This document shows positions 57,495 through 64,000 of a stretch of DNA of 64,000 nt, piece by piece; the stretch's first letter is position 1; every line of letters starts with the position of its first letter. The notes beneath the pieces were generated by a model. It was not told the origin of the DNA, searched no databases, and saw only the letters and a program-made list of their open reading frames with translations. The DNA comes from Agrobacterium genomosp. 13 str. CFBP 6927. GTDB taxonomy: Bacteria > Pseudomonadota > Alphaproteobacteria > Rhizobiales > Rhizobiaceae. The stretch lies in assembly GCA_900012615.1 (NCBI GenBank), contig LT009756.1, positions 2,637,900 through 2,701,899 on the forward strand, given 5' to 3'. The position numbers and the translations under genes are program-made.

Positions 57495-57547
57495 AGCTCC
57501 GCAGCGGCGCCCGGGAGGTATCCCGACACCGTAGCAATTACGGAGCT
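57495..57547 (+). ncRNA. ybhL leader RNA motif
   Basis: Directly upstream of the BI-1 family gene there is a compact structured leader. Outer pairing AGCTCCG (57495-57501) with CGGAGCT (57541-57547) encloses an inner stem CGGGA/TCCCG (57512-57516 and 57521-57525, loop GGTA). A second stem CCGTA/TACGG (57529-57533 and 57539-57543) would compete with the outer pairing. A leader called the ybhL motif is known upstream of this gene in Rhizobiales; I identify it by position and fold, not by a model search. The true 5' end may be further upstream. Confidence 0.7.
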
Positions 57548-57561
57548 CAAAAGAGGAAACA

Positions 57562-58299
57562 ATGGCTGACTTCAATAACTACCAGAACCGCATGGCGCAG
57601 ACCCGTGCACAGACTGGTGCGATGATCGATGAAGGTCTTCGCGCCTACATGCTCAAGGTTTACAACCTGATGGCGCTGGCTCTGGTCATCACCGGCATTG
57701 CGGCGTTCGCTACCTTCACGCTCGCGACCACCAATCCGGCCTTCGCACAGTTGCTCTATGCGTCGCCGCTGCGCTGGGTCGTCATGCTCGCACCGCTCGG
57801 ACTGGTGTTCTTCCTTAGCTTCCGTATCCAGAACATGAGCGTTTCCGCCGCCCAGATGACCTTCTGGGTCTATGCGGCGCTGATGGGCGTGTCTCTGTCC
57901 TCGATCTTCCTGGTCTATACCGGCCAGAGCGTTGTACAGACGTTCTTCGTGACCGCTGCCTCGTTCGGCGCGCTCTCGCTTTACGGTTACACGACGAAAA
58001 AAGACCTTTCAGGCATGGGTTCGTTCCTGATCATGGGTCTGTTCGGCCTCATCATCGCGTCCATCGTCAACATCTTCCTCGCTTCCTCTGCGCTGCAGTT
58101 CGCGATTTCCGCGATCGGCGTACTAATCTTCGCCGGCCTCACCGCCTACGACACGCAGAAGATCAAGGAAATGTATTTCGATGGTGACGAAGTTGCCGTG
58201 GCTGGCCGCAAGGCAATCATGGGTGCGCTGACGCTTTATCTCGACTTTATCAACCTGTTCATGTTCCTCCTGCAGTTCATGGGCAACCGTGACAAGTAA
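57562..58299 (+). CDS. ybhL: Bax inhibitor-1/YccA (YbhL) family membrane protein
   Basis: A 245-residue integral membrane protein with seven hydrophobic segments, in the BI-1 family that leaks Ca2+ or protons in studied members. It begins MADFNNYQNRMAQTRAQTGAMIDEGLRAYMLKVYNLMALALVITGIAAF. FWVYAALMGVSLSSIFLVYTGQSV and the C-terminal FAGLTAYDTQKIKEMYF with the conserved Asp are typical, then ALTLYLDFINLFMFLLQFMGNR. Function in bacteria is unclear. AAGAGGAAAC precedes the ATG, and the expression platform is the leader RNA just upstream. A terminator follows. Confidence 0.95.
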   Translation: MADFNNYQNRMAQTRAQTGAMIDEGLRAYMLKVYNLMALALVITGIAAFATFTLATTNPAFAQLLYASPLRWVVMLAPLGLVFFLSFRIQNMSVSAAQMTFWVYAALMGVSLSSIFLVYTGQSVVQTFFVTAASFGALSLYGYTTKKDLSGMGSFLIMGLFGLIIASIVNIFLASSALQFAISAIGVLIFAGLTAYDTQKIKEMYFDGDEVAVAGRKAIMGALTLYLDFINLFMFLLQFMGNRDK

Positions 58300-58327
58300 G
58301 GGTAGGAACCCTACTGGCAAACATGCG

Positions 58328-58357
58328 AAAGGCGGCCCTTCGGCCGCCTTTTTATTT
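58328..58357 (+). terminator. Terminator after ybhL
   Basis: A 10-bp stem (AAAGGCGGCC with GGCCGCCTTT, loop CTTC) is followed by a T-run ending at about 58357. It lies 28 bases after the ybhL stop. A strong Rho-independent terminator. Confidence 0.93.
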
Positions 58358-58434
58358 ACCCGCATCGGAAGCTGAAGGCCCTCGGCCTGTTTGCCCGCGT
58401 CCCGCAATGAGCAGGGTACGCCCCCCTCAAAAGC

Positions 58435-58827
58435 TCACTCGAAGAGCTTCAGGACCTTGTCGAAAACCTTGAGAACCTGCGGAAGCTCATGACCGCGTTT
58501 GAGAATGCGGCCATCTGTATTGACCACGCTATAGGCCCCCTGTTTCGTTGCCAGCTTGGGGTTTTTCTCGATCCTGTAGAGAGGCATTTCGCCCGAGCGC
58601 TTGAAGACGGAAAATACCGCCTTTTCCCGTAAGTGGTCGATGGCATAATCGCGCCACTCGCCCTCTCCCACCATGCGGCCGTAAATTCGCAGGATCGCAT
58701 CCAACTCGCGCCGGTGGAAAGTGACCGGCAAAGGGTCCTTGTTCTTTTTATATTCACGGAGATCGATAACGGTGGAATTGTCGCGTGAAGCGGTCTGCAC
58801 CTGCTGCACATCCGGTTGATCGGTCAT
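58435..58827 (-). CDS. DUF2794 family protein
   Basis: A 130-residue protein conserved in alphaproteobacteria. The core FHRRELDAILRIYGRMVGEGEWRDYAIDHLREKAVFSVFKRSGEMPLYRIEKNPKLATKQGAYSVVNTDGRILKRGHELPQVLKVFD is the DUF2794 domain (about 36-125). No signal peptide or membrane segment is present. Function unknown. It stands alone, with the longest gene-free stretch of the window upstream of it. Confidence 0.92.
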   Translation of the reverse strand: MTDQPDVQQVQTASRDNSTVIDLREYKKNKDPLPVTFHRRELDAILRIYGRMVGEGEWRDYAIDHLREKAVFSVFKRSGEMPLYRIEKNPKLATKQGAYSVVNTDGRILKRGHELPQVLKVFDKVLKLFE

Positions 58828-59228
58828 CCAATACCTCCGATTCCACCCAAATCATCTAGTCAATGTGAGCCTGTGAAGGTGAAATTGCAAGCCTCGCGCT
58901 CGCCTTAAGAGACGGCGTCAGGCAATGACACGAAGGCATTTGACAATATTGGAACGACAGGAAAATCGAAAGGCGGCTACACAAAATGGCTCCCACCAAA
59001 GCCACTGCGGAGGCTGCCCTCGGCAAAAGCAGGGGTAAAAAATGGTAACCATTTAGGCAGCCATTTTGGCATGGCCTGCCGTATTTCGGTCAAACCATGG
59101 CCCGAATTGGGTGGAATAGTCCTATTGTCAATTGATGCCTAGGCACCAAGATGACCCGGTCCGGTGCATTGACCCTTTACCCCCAGCCCCCAATGCCCGG
59201 ACCGGATCTTCAATCGCCCGATGGGCGA
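58828..59228. other. 401-base gene-free stretch with RNA-like structure
   Basis: The longest interval without a supported gene. It contains the DUF2794 promoter on the minus strand and the end of the DUF1223 transcript. A TTGACA at 58939-58944 could be a plus-strand -35, but no good -10 is 17 bases on. An AAATGGT-A-ACCATTT dyad sits at 59040-59054. The main structure is the bulged hairpin at 59156-59205 described separately. A 21-codon frame at 58986-59048 has no good ribosome-binding site. Confidence 0.6.
59156..59205. ncRNA. Strong bulged hairpin, candidate structured RNA or 3' end
   Basis: The left arm CCGGTCCGGTGCATTG (59156-59171) pairs with CAATGCCCGGACCGG (59191-59205) over 15 base pairs with one bulged base. 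The 19-base loop is C-rich on the plus strand and G-rich on the minus strand. A second stem, AATCGCCC/GGGCGATT at 59212-59230, overlaps the DUF1223 stop. No T-run follows the large hairpin on either strand. It could be part of an unrecognised small RNA or the 3' structure of the DUF1223 mRNA. Strand is unknown. Confidence 0.4.
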
Positions 59229-59969
59229 TTAGGGGGTTTCATTTCCCAAAAGAATACTTGCGCCGACGATTGCCGCCGGATCGCCGCTGGCATTGGCCGT
59301 CTGCAGCAGAACGGCGCAGCCGCCCTTCTTCACCTTTGCCACCACGCTTGCTGGAAGTTTCACCGTCATCGGCGAGCCATCCCACATGCCAACGGTCTGC
59401 ACATCATAGACGCTGTGCCAGTAGGACATTTTTTTCCCCTGGTTCTCGCCCTTCTGCACATCCACCGTCTGCTCACGCGTGAAATAGGCGACCACAACAT
59501 CGGCCTTGCCGCTGCCGGCGCCAATATCGATCTCCACCTCATCGCCGGCAAATTTTGACGAAACCGGCACGTTCAGCCCCTGCCCCTCGCGCTTGAAAGC
59601 ATCAAGCCGGTCGTAAATGCCGCGGACATCGGCGCCTTTGACATGATCGCGACCGTTCAGAATGGCCTGCGGCGTGTAGACCCCGTTGCGGCCAAGCGCG
59701 CGCATATAGCCATATTGCCGTTCGGTATTTTCCTTCGATGCCAGCGAATCGGTCCAGCCGAGATAATTCCAGTAGTCGACGTGGTAGGAGAGACCAACGA
59801 CATCGCCCTTCTGGATCATCTTGCGCAGGGCCTCATCCGCCGGCGGGCAGGAGGCGCATCCCTGCGATGTGAACAATTCGACGACGCCCTTCACGGCCTC
59901 CTGCGCATGCGCGGATGTGACGAGGAACGTGCCGAGAAGACAAATCGACAGGCGGAATTTCAGTGGCAT
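59229..59969 (-). CDS. DUF1223 family protein, thioredoxin-like
   Basis: A 246-residue exported protein of the DUF1223 family. The signal peptide is LKFRLSICLLGTFLVTSAHA. The thioredoxin-like part has VVELFTSQGCASCPPADEALRKMI (CASC, about residues 38-41), then SYHVDYWNYLGWTDSLASKENTERQYGYMRALGRNGVYTPQAILNGRDHVKG, the most conserved block of the family. A beta-rich C-terminal domain follows. The CxxC suggests thiol redox activity in the periplasm; no activity has been shown to my knowledge. It is monocistronic. A stem of AATCGCCC/GGGCGATT overlaps its stop codon. Confidence 0.9.
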   Translation of the reverse strand: MPLKFRLSICLLGTFLVTSAHAQEAVKGVVELFTSQGCASCPPADEALRKMIQKGDVVGLSYHVDYWNYLGWTDSLASKENTERQYGYMRALGRNGVYTPQAILNGRDHVKGADVRGIYDRLDAFKREGQGLNVPVSSKFAGDEVEIDIGAGSGKADVVVAYFTREQTVDVQKGENQGKKMSYWHSVYDVQTVGMWDGSPMTVKLPASVVAKVKKGGCAVLLQTANASGDPAAIVGASILLGNETP

Positions 59970-60118
59970 TACAAAAACCTTTGTCCGGCAAGATATCCAG
60001 ACGAATTGATGCGATCAATCCCGCCGGGATGCAAACCGGAAAATAACGTCTATTCCCCTTCAATAGAAAGTCACGAAGGGGTGAGCGGCAATCACAAAAA
60101 AAGAGACAAAGAAACGGG

Positions 60119-60148
60119 AAAGACGCCGGGATTTCTCCCGGCGTCTTT
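60119..60148. terminator. Terminator after acnA
   Basis: A perfect 12-bp stem (AAAGACGCCGGG at 60119-60130 with CCCGGCGTCTTT at 60137-60148, 6-base loop). On the minus strand it ends TCTTT then CCC, 17 bases after the acnA stop. On the plus strand a short T-run follows. Confidence 0.85.
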
Positions 60149-60165
60149 TATTGGCCTTTGCTTGA

Positions 60166-62859
60166 TCAGGCAGCCAGATCACGAAGAACGGTCTGCAGAA
60201 TGCCGCCATTGTTCATATAGATCACTTCATCCAGCGTATCGATGCGGCACAGAAGCGGAACTTCCTTAACCGAACCGTCGCTGTAGGTGATCTTGGCGAT
60301 CTTCTTTTCACGCGGCTTGATCTCACCTTCCAGACCATCGATCTCGACGATCTCGTCACCCTTGAGATCAAGGCTCGCCCAGGTCGTACCCTCTTCGAAA
60401 ACGAAGGGAACGACACCCATGCCCACGAGGTTCGAACGGTGAATACGCTCAAAGGACTGTGCGATCACGGCCTTGACGCCGAGCAGGTTGGTGCCCTTCG
60501 CCGCCCAGTCACGGGAAGAACCGTTGCCATATTCGACACCGGCAAAGATGACGAGCGGAACGCCCTCCGCCTTGTATTTCATGGCGGCGTCATAGATCGA
60601 CATCTCTTCCTTGGACGGATAGTGGATGGTGTAGCCACCTTCCTTGCCGTTCGGGCCGAGCATGTGATTGCGGATGCGGATATTGGCGAAGGTGCCACGC
60701 ATCATCACTTCATGGTTGCCACGACGCGTACCGTACTGGTTGAAGTCGGCAACGGCCACGCCATTCTCCGTCAGGTAAGCGCCGGCAGGAGAAGCGGCCT
60801 TGATCGAACCGGCCGGAGAAATATGGTCGGTGGTGATCTTGTCGCCGAAGAGACCAAGAACGCGCGCGCCCTTGATGTTCTTGAGGCCGGTGCCCTTTTT
60901 ACCCATTCCGACGAAATAAGGCGGGTTCTGAACATAGGTCGACTTGTCGTCCCAGGCATAGGTTTGACCCGGAGGAACCTGAACGGCCTGCCAGTTCTCA
61001 TCGCCCTTGAAGACATCGGCGTACTTCGATTCGTAAAGCTCGCGGGTGACATATTTCAGGATGAATTCCTGGATTTCCTTGGAGGTCGGCCAGATATCCT
61101 TGAGATAGACCGGATTGCCGTTCTGATCGTCGCCGATCGGCTCCTTCGTCAGGTCCTTCTGGACCGTGCCGGCAAGCGCGTAGGCCACGACGAGCGGCGG
61201 AGAGGCCAGATAGTTCGCCTGAACGTCCGGCGAGATACGGCCTTCAAAGTTTCGGTTGCCGGAAAGGACGCCAGCCGTGATCAGGCCCTTATCGTTGATC
61301 GTCTTGGAGATCGCCGGTGGCAGCGGACCGGAGTTACCGATGCAGGTCGTGCAGCCGAAACCGACGAGGTTGAAGCCGATTGTGTCGAGGTCCTTCTGCA
61401 GGCCGGACTTGTCGAGATATTCTGCGACCACCTGCGACCCCGGCGCGAGCGAGGTTTTCACCCACGGCTTGGACTTCAGACCCTTGGCAACAGCGTTGCG
61501 GGCGAGAAGGCCGGCGGCGATGAGAACCGAGGGGTTGGAAGTGTTGGTGCAGGAGGTGATGGCGGCAATCGCCACATCGCCATGGCCGAGATCGAAGTCC
61601 TCGCCCTCAACCGCGTAGCGGCTGTGGAGCTGGCCGGGCTTCTTGTAGTCGTTTTCGAGAGCCGTTGCGAAATTCGGTGCAATGGTTTCGAGCGGCAGGC
61701 GGCCTTCCGGACGCTTCGGGCCGGCCATGGAGGGAACGACATCGCCGAGGTCGAGTTCCAGCGTGTCCGTGAAAACGAGGTCCGAACCATCGCCGGTGCG
61801 CCACATGTCCTGCGCCTTCGAATAGGCTTCGACGAGCGCAATGCGGTCCTTGGTGCGGCCAGACATGGTCAGGTAGTTGATGGTTTCGCCGTCAACCGGG
61901 AAGAAGCCGCAGGTCGCGCCATATTCCGGGCCCATATTGCCGATGGTCGCGCGATCGGCCAGCGACATCGAATCAAGGCCGGGGCCGAAGAATTCGACGA
62001 ACTTCGAGACCACGCCCTTCTTGCGCAGCATCTGTACGACGGTCAGCACGAGGTCGGTCGCGGTCACGCCTTCCTTTACCTTGCCGGTCAGCTTGAAGCC
62101 GATGACCTCAGGCAGCAGCATGGAAACCGGCTGGCCAAGCATGGCCGCTTCAGCCTCAATACCACCAACGCCCCAGCCGAGAACGCCGAGACCATTGATC
62201 ATCGTCGTGTGCGAATCGGTACCGACGCAGGTATCCGGATAAGCAATCGTCTCGCCATCCTCTTCCTTCGTCCAGACGGTCTGGCCGAGATATTCGAGAT
62301 TGACCTGGTGACAGATACCCGTACCGGGCGGCACCACGCGAAAATTCTTGAATGCCTGCTGGCCCCACTTCAGGAAGCGGTAACGTTCGCCATTGCGCTC
62401 ATATTCAAGCTCGACGTTGCGGGCAAAAGCGGTCGGCGTGCCGAATTCGTCGACGATGACCGAGTGGTCGATGACGAGGTCGACTGGAACGAGGGGATTG
62501 ATCTTTTCCGGGTCGCCGCCGAGCGACACCATGGCGTCGCGCATGGCCGCAAGGTCGACTACCGCCGGAACACCGGTGAAGTCCTGCATGAGAACGCGGG
62601 CGGGACGATAAGCGATTTCGGTTTCGGTCAGGCCCTTGTTGTTCAGCCATTCGGCAACGGCCAGAATATGTTCCCTGGTGACGGACTGGCCGTCCTCGAA
62701 GCGAAGGAGGTTTTCCAAGAGAACCTTCATGGAATAAGGCAGCTTGGATACGCCCTTCAGGCCGTTTGCCTCGGCTTTGGGAAGGCTGAAATAGATGTAA
62801 TCCTTACCGTCCACGGTAAGGACGGAACGACATTGGAAACTGTCGAGTGATTTGGCCAC
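60166..62859 (-). CDS. acnA: Aconitate hydratase A
   Basis: Isomerises citrate and isocitrate in the TCA cycle with a [4Fe-4S] cluster. The 897-residue protein has the cluster cysteines in [22 protein letters not shown] (about residue 437) and [18 protein letters not shown] (about 503-506). [24 protein letters not shown] near 210 and [46 protein letters not shown] near the C-terminus are the IRP/AcnA signatures. The swivel domain is C-terminal, the AcnA order. It is monocistronic and divergent from ccmA. The 803-codon opposite-strand frame is a shadow. Confidence 0.98.
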   Translation of the reverse strand: MAKSLDSFQCRSVLTVDGKDYIYFSLPKAEANGLKGVSKLPYSMKVLLENLLRFEDGQSVTREHILAVAEWLNNKGLTETEIAYRPARVLMQDFTGVPAVVDLAAMRDAMVSLGGDPEKINPLVPVDLVIDHSVIVDEFGTPTAFARNVELEYERNGERYRFLKWGQQAFKNFRVVPPGTGICHQVNLEYLGQTVWTKEEDGETIAYPDTCVGTDSHTTMINGLGVLGWGVGGIEAEAAMLGQPVSMLLPEVIGFKLTGKVKEGVTATDLVLTVVQMLRKKGVVSKFVEFFGPGLDSMSLADRATIGNMGPEYGATCGFFPVDGETINYLTMSGRTKDRIALVEAYSKAQDMWRTGDGSDLVFTDTLELDLGDVVPSMAGPKRPEGRLPLETIAPNFATALENDYKKPGQLHSRYAVEGEDFDLGHGDVAIAAITSCTNTSNPSVLIAAGLLARNAVAKGLKSKPWVKTSLAPGSQVVAEYLDKSGLQKDLDTIGFNLVGFGCTTCIGNSGPLPPAISKTINDKGLITAGVLSGNRNFEGRISPDVQANYLASPPLVVAYALAGTVQKDLTKEPIGDDQNGNPVYLKDIWPTSKEIQEFILKYVTRELYESKYADVFKGDENWQAVQVPPGQTYAWDDKSTYVQNPPYFVGMGKKGTGLKNIKGARVLGLFGDKITTDHISPAGSIKAASPAGAYLTENGVAVADFNQYGTRRGNHEVMMRGTFANIRIRNHMLGPNGKEGGYTIHYPSKEEMSIYDAAMKYKAEGVPLVIFAGVEYGNGSSRDWAAKGTNLLGVKAVIAQSFERIHRSNLVGMGVVPFVFEEGTTWASLDLKGDEIVEIDGLEGEIKPREKKIAKITYSDGSVKEVPLLCRIDTLDEVIYMNNGGILQTVLRDLAA

Positions 62860-63128
62860 GGTTTAAAACCCCGCATAATCTGATAGCCAACACGCGCGTG
62901 CGGACCCCCGTGCCCTAAGGCACATCAGGATGCGGGTACGGCCATTTCCGCTGTCCGCACGTGAAAGTTACTCCTCGTAACATTCAGGTCCGGCGCAAGA
63001 TGATGATCACGCCGGCCGCTGGCGTGGTTGACACCCATATAGATAATTTCGGAGAAACGTGCCAGACCATTCAACGAACCTAATCGATTTTTTTATCGAG
63101 ACCACGAAATCTTGTACGGAAACGCGGC

Positions 63129-63770
63129 ATGGATTTGACGGCGGAAAATCTTGGCGTGCGGCGCGGTGAAGATTTCATATTCATGAATGTTTCCTTCAAG
63201 TTAAGTAATGGCGAAGCGCTGGTGCTGACGGGCCGGAATGGCTCGGGCAAATCGACGCTTCTGCGCACGGTGGCCGGCCTGCTGCGGCCGGAACAGGGAC
63301 GGATAACGATAGCCGGCAAAGAGATAGAGGAGGGCATGCGGCCCTCGGAGGCCTGCCATTATCTCGGCCACCGCAATGCGATGAAAACGGAACTGACCGT
63401 TTCGGAAAATCTCGAATTCTGGAAAAACTTCCTTGGCGATTTTTCCGGCGGCTCGGGCGTGGAGATCGATGAGGCGGCGGAGATCGTTGGCCTTGCCGGC
63501 ATCGCCCATCTGCCTTTCGGTTATCTGTCTGCGGGCCAGCAACGGCGTTTTGCCATGGCGAAGCTTTTGATCGCATGGCGGCCAGTGTGGATTCTCGATG
63601 AACCGACGGCGGCGCTCGACAAGGCTGCGGACGGGATGTTTACCGATCTCGTGAAAAACCACCTTGGGAAAGGCGGCATCGTTCTGGCTGCGACCCATCA
63701 GCCTTTGGGGCTGGAGAGTGCACGGGAATTGCGAATGACGGGGTTTGCGGGTGTGGAGGCTTGGGCATGA
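63129..63770 (+). CDS. ccmA: Haem exporter ATP-binding protein CcmA
   Basis: ATPase of the CcmABCDE system that releases haem-loaded CcmE for c-type cytochrome maturation. The 213-residue protein has Walker A in VLTGRNGSGKSTLLRTVAGLL, signature YLSAGQQRRFAMAKLL, Walker B in VWILDEPTAALDKAAD and the switch His in LAATHQPLGL. The short length and CHYLGHRNAMKTELTVSENLEFW are CcmA-specific. The expected partner ccmB begins 206 bases downstream, separated by an inverted-repeat element, where related genomes usually have the two genes overlapping. Confidence 0.95.
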   Translation: MDLTAENLGVRRGEDFIFMNVSFKLSNGEALVLTGRNGSGKSTLLRTVAGLLRPEQGRITIAGKEIEEGMRPSEACHYLGHRNAMKTELTVSENLEFWKNFLGDFSGGSGVEIDEAAEIVGLAGIAHLPFGYLSAGQQRRFAMAKLLIAWRPVWILDEPTAALDKAADGMFTDLVKNHLGKGGIVLAATHQPLGLESARELRMTGFAGVEAWA

Positions 63771-63789
63771 GGGCGGTGCGCGTGTGGCA

Positions 63790-63947
63790 TACCCCCCTCT
63801 GCCCTGCCGGGCATCTCCCCCTCAGGGGGGGAGATCGGCAAGAAGCTTACCAGCCGCTCGATTTTCAAGCTTCGAGATGGGCGAGACCTAGCCGCAGATC
63901 GATCTCCCCCCTTGAGGGGGAGATGCCCGGCAGGGCAGAGGGGGGTA
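63790..63947. repeat. Palindromic intergenic repeat between ccmA and ccmB
   Basis: Two 48-base arms, 63790-63837 and 63900-63947, are inverted copies with a single mismatch (47 of 48), around a 62-base centre. Each arm contains nested palindromes (CCCTGCCGGG type, and TCTCCCCCTCAGGGGGG type). GC-rich repeats with the CTGCCCTGCCGGGCATCTCC motif are abundant between genes in Rhizobiaceae; this family memory is the basis of the call. It carries no gene and has no visible target-site duplication. I saw no second copy in the window. Confidence 0.85.
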
Positions 63948-63976
63948 AAGCCGCAAAACTCGAGGACGGCGCCCCG

Positions 63977-64000
63977 ATGACCGCCCTCTTCCTCCGCGAC
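63977..64000 (+). CDS. ccmB: Haem exporter permease CcmB, first eight codons
   Basis: The last 24 bases of the window read MTALFLRD from an ATG at 63977, matching the usual CcmB N-terminus, and follow ccmA. The rest lies outside. Assignment rests on the short match and the ccmA context. Confidence 0.7.

Noticed and set aside
58986..59048. 21-codon open frame (MAPTKATAEAALGKSRGKKW)
   Set aside because: No suitable Shine-Dalgarno, no known match, and it lies in a region with other structure; conservation data would be needed.
60439..62850. 803-codon open frame opposite acnA
   Set aside because: Antisense to a complete aconitase gene, with the same codon-bias composition and no ribosome-binding site.

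Overview
The window is a stretch of core chromosome from an alphaproteobacterium of the Rhizobiaceae, most likely the Agrobacterium (Rhizobium radiobacter) group. The evidence is the high-GC codon use, the order mdh-sucC-sucD-sucA-sucB-...-lpdA, the sdhCDAB cluster beside zapE, the hemC-hemD-Mic60-hemY order, the tsaD-gpsA-yciI-EVE run and the TrpX-type ABC cassette. Lineage-typical families (Omp19-like inhibitor, IalB, DUF2794, DUF1223, ybhL leader) and a very GC-rich palindromic intergenic repeat agree with this. The genus call is inference from remembered gene order and protein families, not from a search.

Layout. 1-6.8 kb: the 5' part of atpH (F1Fo ATP synthase delta subunit), a small membrane protein, priA (replication restart), xerC (chromosome dimer resolution), a TraB/GumN protein, a DUF2867 protein and a cytochrome b561. 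6.9-17.1 kb: one TCA-cycle block on the minus strand, mdh-sucCDAB, a MAPEG protein, a LysE-type exporter and lpdA. 17.3-22.7 kb: zapE, an Omp19-like lipoprotein and sdhCDAB. 23-27 kb: a small exported protein, then tsaD-gpsA-yciI-EVE-methyltransferase. 27-33 kb: a haem and envelope operon hemC-hemD-Mic60-hemY-terB-amidotransferase. 33-41.3 kb: an MFS exporter, yggT-DUF167, ppa, a GNAT acetyltransferase, typA, an M3 peptidase and an orphan ORF. 41.4-46.3 kb: a marR-MFS pair, argG, an SDR and an RhtB/LysE exporter. 46.4-54 kb: a TrpX-like ABC system, rlmN, ialB, ykvA, a pterin dehydratase, a low-molecular-weight phosphatase, thpR and a GDSL esterase. 54-60 kb: a YbbA-YbbP ABC system, the ybhL leader RNA with its BI-1 family gene, DUF2794 and DUF1223. 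60-64 kb: acnA, then ccmA and the first codons of ccmB, separated by an inverted-repeat element.

How it works together. mdh, sucCDAB/lpdA, sdhCDAB and acnA supply much of the TCA cycle. sdh, the b561 protein, the hem operon, ccmAB and the ATP synthase serve respiration. The mdh-suc and sdh upstream regions share an unusual dyad (CTTACGTTTACGTAAG type), which suggests a common regulator.

I found no CRISPR array, prophage, insertion sequence, tRNA, rRNA or defence island. The least explained material is non-coding: a strong bulged hairpin with a G/C-rich loop at 59156-59205 in the longest gene-free stretch, the TCA dyads, a ppa terminator buried inside a convergent coding sequence, a hairpin between the sucA Shine-Dalgarno and its start codon, and the palindromic repeat splitting ccmA from ccmB.
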